Shown here in pieces: positions 44,516 to 48,684 of a stretch of 48,684 nt of DNA. A program made the position numbers and the translations under genes. Position 1 is the first letter of the stretch; each line of letters begins with the position of its first letter. This DNA is from Pseudomonadota bacterium (GTDB lineage Bacteria > Pseudomonadota > Gammaproteobacteria > Burkholderiales > Burkholderiaceae_C): positions 1-48,684 of the forward strand of contig JAKOYD010000137.1 of assembly GCA_029780695.1 (NCBI GenBank), written 5' to 3'. Under the pieces are notes generated by a model, which did no database searches, was not told the origin of the DNA, and worked only from the letters and a program-made list of their open reading frames with translations.

Positions 44516-46491
44516 GCGGCGGCCTCGGCACCGGTCGGTGCGGCAAAGCGCAGCAGCAACTGGCCGGGCGCAACCTGCTGGCCCACACTGACCAGCACCT
44601 CGGCCACCACACCCGCGGTGCGCGGGGCCAGGCTGTGCTGCAGCTTCATCGATTCGATGACCAGCGCCGTGTCACCCGCTACCAGCGACTGACCCGGCGC
44701 CACGGCAATCTTCAGTACCTTGCCATTGAACGGCGCTCTCAATTCAGTAGCTGCTTGCGCTGTCCCAGCTTGCGCCACCGGCACAAAAGACCTGTCTTCC
44801 GACCACCAGTCGATGCCCTCTGCCTGCAGGTGCCACCGGTGCGGTACGTCGGCGGCAGGCGCCAGCACGGCCGCGACGCGCCGCGCGCTGGCGCCGGTGG
44901 TGACCCAGGCCGCGCCATCGGCCAATGACTGCCGTTGCAGCGTGCAGCATTCGCCGTCGTCACTCCGCACCTGCCATTGGCCACCGCCCAGCGCCTGAAC
45001 CGAGATGCCCCGCTCATCGCCGCGGTGCCGCAGACGGCGGGGCGCCGGATAGGGGCAAGGCAGTGACGAGTCCGCGTCGCCCAGCACAGACACCGCGCCA
45101 AAGCGCTCATGCAGCAGGCGCTCGCGGGCGTGCAGCTCGGCACGCAGCCCTTCGGCATCGGTCGCCAGAAAGGAGATCAGTGCCTGGCCCGCACCAAACC
45201 GCGGGTGCTGCAGGCATTCGATCAAAAACGCGCGGTTGGTCGGCAGGCCCAGCACTTCGAGCTGGCGCAGCGCGGCGATCAATTGGTCAATGGCCGCCTC
45301 GCGCGTGTCGGCGTGCACGATCAGCTTGCCCAGCATGGCGTCGTAGTAGGGCGAAACTTCCGCGCCCGCAGTCAGTGCGTGATCAAAACGCAGCGGCGCC
45401 ACCGTGAAGGCGGCGGCTGGCGGCGGCGCGAACTGGCGCACGCGGCCGGTGTGTGGGTGGAACTGCTCGTCTTCGGCGCACAGACGCACTTCGATGGCGT
45501 GGCCGTTCAGTCTCACTTGGTCTTGCGCCAGCGGCAGCCGCTCGCCTCGCGCAACGCGGATTTGCCACTCGACCAGATCGAGGCCCGTCAGCGCCTCGGT
45601 CACCGGATGCTCGACTTGCAGGCGCGTGTTCATTTCCATGAGAAAGAACTGATCTCCCTCCAGCAGAAACTCCACCGTGCCCGCGCCGACATAGCCCGCC
45701 GCGCGTGCCAGCGCCACCGCACAGGCGCCCATGCGCTCGCGCAACGCGGCATCGACGGCGGGGCTGGGCGCTTCCTCGATGATCTTCTGGTGCCGCCGTT
45801 GCACCGAGCAGTCGCGCTCACCCAAATGAATGACGTGGCCATGCGCGTCGGCGAACACCTGCACCTCGACGTGGCGCGGGTTCAGCAACGCGCGTTCGAT
45901 CAGCAGGTCGCCATGGCCGAAGCCCGCCAGCGCCTCGGATCGCGCACTGGCGAGTGCCGTTGGCAATTGCGCGGCCTCGGTGACCAGCCGCATGCCGCGC
46001 CCCCCACCGCCCGCCACGGCCTTGACCATCACGGGGTAGCCGATGCGCGCCGCTTCTTCAACAAAACGCGCCTCGCTCTGGTCATTGCCCGCATAGCCGG
46101 GCAGACAAGGCACGCCGTGCCGCGCCGCCAACGCCTTGGCGGCCGACTTGCTGCCCAGCGCGCGGATGGCGGCAGGCGGCGGGCCGACCCAGATGAAGCC
46201 TGCGTCTTGCACGGCTTGGGCGAACGCGGCGTCTTCGCTTAAAAAACCATAGCCGGGGTGCACCGCGTCGGCGCCGGTGGCGCGGGCGGCTTCCAGCAGC
46301 CGATCCACACGCAGATAGCTTTCGGCCGAGGTGCGGCCGCCCAGTGCGAAGGCTGTCGTCGCCTCGCGCACGTGCAGCGCCTCGGCGTCCGGCTCGGCAT
46401 ACACCGTCACCGTTTCAATCCCCATGCGGTGCGCGGTGGCGATGATGCGGCGGGCGATTTCGCCGCGGTTGGCAATCAGGATGCGTTTCAT
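44512..46491 (-). CDS. biotin-dependent acyl-CoA carboxylase alpha subunit (MCC/GCC type)
   Basis: A 659-residue protein with biotin carboxylase (residues 1-450) and biotin carrier domain (last 75). The first part shows MKRILIANRGEIARRII, KAVAGGGGRGMRLV, ERDCSVQRRHQKIIEEAPSP and FLEMNTRLQVEHPVTE-like text. The biotin site reads VIESMKLQHSL instead of the usual EAMKM, with the biotinyl Lys retained. A mini-repeat adds residues AGTAQAATELRA to the linker before the carrier domain. It would carboxylate methylcrotonyl- or geranyl-CoA together with a beta subunit that is not in the window. It is coupled by ATGA overlaps to the genes on both sides. Confidence 0.94.
   Translation of the reverse strand: MKRILIANRGEIARRIIATAHRMGIETVTVYAEPDAEALHVREATTAFALGGRTSAESYLRVDRLLEAARATGADAVHPGYGFLSEDAAFAQAVQDAGFIWVGPPPAAIRALGSKSAAKALAARHGVPCLPGYAGNDQSEARFVEEAARIGYPVMVKAVAGGGGRGMRLVTEAAQLPTALASARSEALAGFGHGDLLIERALLNPRHVEVQVFADAHGHVIHLGERDCSVQRRHQKIIEEAPSPAVDAALRERMGACAVALARAAGYVGAGTVEFLLEGDQFFLMEMNTRLQVEHPVTEALTGLDLVEWQIRVARGERLPLAQDQVRLNGHAIEVRLCAEDEQFHPHTGRVRQFAPPPAAAFTVAPLRFDHALTAGAEVSPYYDAMLGKLIVHADTREAAIDQLIAALRQLEVLGLPTNRAFLIECLQHPRFGAGQALISFLATDAEGLRAELHARERLLHERFGAVSVLGDADSSLPCPYPAPRRLRHRGDERGISVQALGGGQWQVRSDDGECCTLQRQSLADGAAWVTTGASARRVAAVLAPAADVPHRWHLQAEGIDWWSEDRSFVPVAQAGTAQAATELRAPFNGKVLKIAVAPGQSLVAGDTALVIESMKLQHSLAPRTAGVVAEVLVSVGQQVAPGQLLLRFAAPTGAEAAA
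44738..44778. repeat. mini-repeat inside the carboxylase gene
   Basis: TCAGTAGCTGCTTGCGCTGT followed by CCCAGCTTGCGCC: the AGCTGCTTGCGCT core of the dispersed family, read in frame on the opposite strand as a short linker. Confidence 0.6.
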
Positions 46492-47537
46492 GTCCCGTTG
46501 TCCTTGGTAGGCCGTGCCCATGGCGCAGGCTGTCGCGCGGCAAAAGCTTTCAGACCCTGTGCCGCTTCCGGCCCGCGCAGCGCCTGGGCAAAGCGCTGCG
46601 CGGCATCGTCGAGCACAGCATCCAAGGCCTGGTGGGTCGCCAGTTCGGCCAGAATTTGCTTGGTTTGAGCCACCGCCGCAGGTGCAGCGTGCGAAAGCTG
46701 CTTCAGTTTTTGAAGCACGGCGGCATGCAGAGCATCGTCGGCGGCGTCCAGCGTGCGCGCGGGTTTTGCCCCCTCTGCCGCTGGCAAGAGAGGGTGGGGG
46801 TGAGGGCGCATCGGCTCCCTCCCCCGCTGGGGGAGGGTTGGGGTGGGGGCTGCCCGCGCCTCAACCGTCGCCGCTGACCCCTCACCCCTACCCTCTTCCC
46901 AGAGGGGCGAGGGAGCAAGACCGTGCGCGGCGGACGTGGCGTCGGAAACATTCACCGCCCCATCCGCAATCGCATTCACCAACCCCGCCGCCAGCGCCTG
47001 CTGCGCATTCCAGCGCGCCCCACTCAACAACCAAGCACGCGCGGTGGCGTCGCCCAGTCGACGCACCACAAACGGTGCGATCTGCGCCGGCACGATGCCC
47101 AGCGTGACCTCGGGCGTGGCGAACTGCGCATCGGGCGAAGCGATCACGTGGTCGGCGCAGCACACCAGCCCCACGCCGCCGCCCATGGCCGCGCCCTGCA
47201 CGGCGGCGATCAGCACCTGGGGCAAGTCGCACAGCGCTTGCAGCAGACGACCGAAATCGCGGTTGACGGCGATCAGTGGATCGACGCCCTCGCCATGCGG
47301 CTGGCCGATGGCGCTGGCGAAGCCGCCCAAGCTGCCACCGGCACAAAAATGCCCGCCCGCGCCACGCAGCACGATCACGCGCAGCGCCGCGTCGGTGCGC
47401 GCGCGCTCGCAGGCGGCACGCAAGGCGGCCACCATTTCGTCCGTCAACGCATTGCGCGTGGCGGGGGCGTTCAGCGTCCAGACCTCCGTCCAGCCGGTGC
47501 CGAGCGGGGTGCGGTGGGTCAGCAGCACTGGGGCCAC
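46488..47537 (-). CDS. enoyl-CoA hydratase family protein interrupted by an in-frame repeat block
   Basis: A 349-residue crotonase-fold protein, about 80 residues longer than usual. GAGGHFCAGGSLGGF (oxyanion hole), AAVQGAAMGGGVGLVCCADHVIAS and PEVTLGIVPAQIAPFVVRRLG are the family core. Residues about 207-256 are low-complexity text (SPLWEEGRGEGSAATVEAR, TPTLPQRGRE, PHPHPLLPAAEG) that translates a GGGTGAGGG repeat block. After it the normal helical C-terminus resumes (DDALHAAVLQKLKQLSHAAPAAVAQTKQILAEL). The start is GTG at 47537, next to another repeat copy. The stop overlaps the carboxylase ATG. It probably hydrates the unsaturated CoA ester of this operon; whether it is active is open. Confidence 0.9.
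   Translation of the reverse strand: MAPVLLTHRTPLGTGWTEVWTLNAPATRNALTDEMVAALRAACERARTDAALRVIVLRGAGGHFCAGGSLGGFASAIGQPHGEGVDPLIAVNRDFGRLLQALCDLPQVLIAAVQGAAMGGGVGLVCCADHVIASPDAQFATPEVTLGIVPAQIAPFVVRRLGDATARAWLLSGARWNAQQALAAGLVNAIADGAVNVSDATSAAHGLAPSPLWEEGRGEGSAATVEARAAPTPTLPQRGREPMRPHPHPLLPAAEGAKPARTLDAADDALHAAVLQKLKQLSHAAPAAVAQTKQILAELATHQALDAVLDDAAQRFAQALRGPEAAQGLKAFAARQPAPWARPTKDNGT
46770..46917. repeat. GGGTGAGGG palindromic repeat block inside the enoyl-CoA hydratase gene
   Basis: Three consecutive palindromic units: CCCTCT...AGAGGGTGGGGGTGAGGG (46770-46807), CTCCCTCCCCCGCTGGGGGA (from 46815), and ACCCCTCACCCCTACCCTCT...GGGGCGAGGGAGC (46877-46916). These are REP-like elements normally found between genes. 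Confidence 0.85.
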
Positions 47538-47542
47538 GGCTT

Positions 47543-47587
47543 GCCCTCACCCCTACCCTCTCCCGAGCGCGGGAGCGGGAGCGGGAG
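47543..47587. repeat. single GGGTGAGGG repeat with GCGGGA tandem units
   Basis: CCCTCACCCCTACCCTCTCC, then CGAGCGC and three GCGGGA units. It lies in the 163-base gap between the interrupted dehydrogenase and the hydratase and abuts the hydratase GTG start. Confidence 0.8.
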
Positions 47588-47700
47588 AAATACATCCATG
47601 GGCTGCGGCGCAAGCCACACCAAAACGCCGTGGCCGGGCCTGCGCCAGTCGCTGGCGTGGGTGCCTTTGGGGGCAAGGCGCGTCAGCGGTTCATGGGCCA

Positions 47701-48485
47701 TCATCTCGCCGGCCGCTTCGCAATGCCCATCGTCTTGGCGATGATGCCCAGCATCACCTCGTCGGCACCACCGGCGATGCCCGCCAGCCGGCTGTCGCGG
47801 TACATGCGCGCCACCTTGTTTTCCCACGTGTAGCCCATGCCGCCCCAGAACTGCATGCAGGTGTCGGGCACCAGGCGGCCCAGGCGACCGGCTTTCAGCT
47901 TGGCCATGCTGGCCATTTCCAGCACGTCTTGCCCGGCCACGTATTTCTCGCAGGCCTGGTAGATCAGCGAGCGCAGGCATTCCACCTCGGTCTTGACCTC
48001 GGCCAGCTTGAACTGCACCCACTGCTGATCGGCCAGCGTGGCGCCAAACATCTTGCGCTGCTGCGCCCATTCCACCGTCCATTCGATGGCGTTGTCAAAC
48101 GCCACGATAGAGCTGGCCGCGCCCCACAGCCGCTCTTCCTGAAACTGCTGCATCTGGTAGACAAAGCCTGCGCCCTCCTGCCCGATGAGATAGCGCTGCG
48201 GCACGCGCACTTCGTCAAAGTAAATGAGGCCGGTATCGCTGGCGTTCATGCCGATCTTCTTGATCTTGCCGGCAATCTCGATGCCCTTGGTCAGCTGGCC
48301 GTTGGGGCCGTCGCGCATCGGCACCATGATCAGGCTCTTGTTCTTGTGCACCGGGCCTTCGCCCGTGTTGACCAGCATGCACATCCAGTCGGCCTGCAGG
48401 CTGTTGGTGATCCACATCTTCTGGCCGCTTATACGATAGTCGTCGCCGTCCTTGCGCGCCACCGACTTGATGCCCGCCACGTCGC
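47701..48485 (-). pseudogene. acyl-CoA dehydrogenase (AtuD-like), 5' part removed by an IS3 insertion
   Basis: The last 260 or so residues of an acyl-CoA dehydrogenase that is normally about 385. The remaining frame starts at SDVAGIKSVARKDGDDYRISG. It retains MWITNSLQADWMCMLVNTG, GMNASDTGLIYFDEVRVPQRYLIGQEGAGF, QRKMFGATLADQQWVQ and GGMGYTWENKVARMYRDSRLAGIAGGADEVMLGII. The C-terminus resembles citronellyl-CoA dehydrogenases of the Atu pathway. The coding sequence breaks at the terminal inverted repeat of the IS at 48486. Unless a product is started in the IS, the gene is inactive and the rest of the operon may be polar-affected or read from an IS promoter. Confidence 0.88.
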
Positions 48486-48684
48486 TGAACCGCCCCGGGA
48501 ATTGCGGAGGCTGGTTGGTTTAAGTGCTCAGGCTGGCACAGTCGATTGCTCGGCGAGTTGGCGGTAGTAGTTTGCCTCAGCCTCGGCCGGCGGAATGTAG
48601 CCCAGTGGTCCCATCAAGCGGTGATTGTTGTACCAGGAGACCCAGGTCAGTGTGGCAAGCTCGACGGCCTCGCGGGTCTTCCAG
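48486..48684 (-). mobile_element. IS3-family insertion sequence, one end
   Basis: The end TGAACCGCCCCGGGAATTGC (48486 on) continues GGAGGCT and is typical of terminal inverted repeats of IS3-group elements. The transposase C-terminus lies directly inside it. The other end and any target duplication lie beyond the window. Confidence 0.88.
48528..48684 (-). CDS. IS3-family transposase OrfB, C-terminal part
   Basis: The minus-strand reading gives WKTREAVELATLTWVSWYNN, then HRLMGPLGYIPPAEAEANYY, RQLAEQSTVPA and stop. WYNNHRLMGPLGYIPPAEAE is the end of the DDE integrase (rve) domain of IS3-group OrfB transposases, after the catalytic Glu. Only the last 52 codons are in the window. Confidence 0.92.
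   Translation of the reverse strand, partial: WKTREAVELATLTWVSWYNNHRLMGPLGYIPPAEAEANYYRQLAEQSTVPA

Noticed and set aside
47565..47587. GCGGGA tandem units as a phase-variable tract
   Set aside because: Only three units and outside the coding frame, next to a REP-like element.
47519..48082. Minus-strand frame overlapping the interrupted dehydrogenase and the repeat gap
   Set aside because: Out-of-frame shadow; the dehydrogenase motifs are in the other frame.
26981..48485. Genomic island of foreign catabolic genes
   Set aside because: Base composition and codon choice look like the rest of the window, and no integrase, tRNA target or direct repeats were seen apart from the IS at the end.

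Overview
The window is GC-rich, densely coded bacterial chromosome. It most resembles a member of the Burkholderiales, probably the Comamonadaceae. The signs are a Bug/TctC-type binding protein, a PHA granule phasin, a fused IcmF mutase, a liv operon with an acyl-CoA ligase built in, and several families of short intergenic repeats. No rRNA or tRNA gene, CRISPR array or prophage was seen, and no gene-free stretch exceeds about 300 bases.

Layout. 1-1233 (minus): end of a dTDP-rhamnose cluster (rfbB, then the start of rfbD, cut by the window edge). 1429-5223: phasin, DUF3108 protein, TetR regulator with a TPR protein, and acyl-CoA-binding protein. 5439-13693: housekeeping and peptidase genes (lipoprotein aminopeptidase, orphan ABC binding protein, M20 hydrolase, DUF2817/M14 peptidase, coaX, BON-LysM protein, amidase). 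13928-14638 (minus): a CsoR-like regulator and a rhodanese. 14849-18680: a complete TRAP transporter with an unusually long large permease. 18820-26268: polyphosphate kinase 2, icmF, a YbaN-like protein, a UbiA-family prenyltransferase and amn. 26330-26961: a VapBC-type toxin-antitoxin pair.

26981-48485 is devoted to activation, import and oxidation of acyl compounds. It holds a thiolase plus FadB-like pair, a Bug binding protein, an acyl-CoA ligase next to a MarR regulator, an enoyl-CoA hydratase, and livHMGF with an embedded acyl-CoA ligase and two tandem binding proteins. It ends with a minus-strand operon (acyl-CoA dehydrogenase, enoyl-CoA hydratase, biotin-dependent carboxylase alpha subunit, acyl-CoA dehydrogenase) that resembles acyclic-terpenoid (Atu) or leucine (Liu) catabolism. 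The first dehydrogenase is cut by an IS3-family element running off the right edge.

The genes fit together as uptake of carboxylates, CoA activation, and beta-oxidation or carboxylation of branched acyl-CoAs, with IcmF rearranging branched C4 acyl-CoAs. Two identical-arm operators, TTTTCACCAAG-6 nt-CTTGGTGAAAA, precede the thiolase operon and the enoyl-CoA hydratase and suggest one shared regulator. A different pair of GTCA-8 nt-TGAC sites flanks the MarR gene and its neighbouring ligase gene.

I found no clearly undescribed multi-gene system. The most unusual signals are repeat elements read in frame inside genes (icmF, an enoyl-CoA hydratase, a carboxylase linker), the shared operators, the enlarged DctM permease, and a CsoR-family regulator that lacks the family's usual ligands. 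All functional calls come from reading the sequence; no database search was run.
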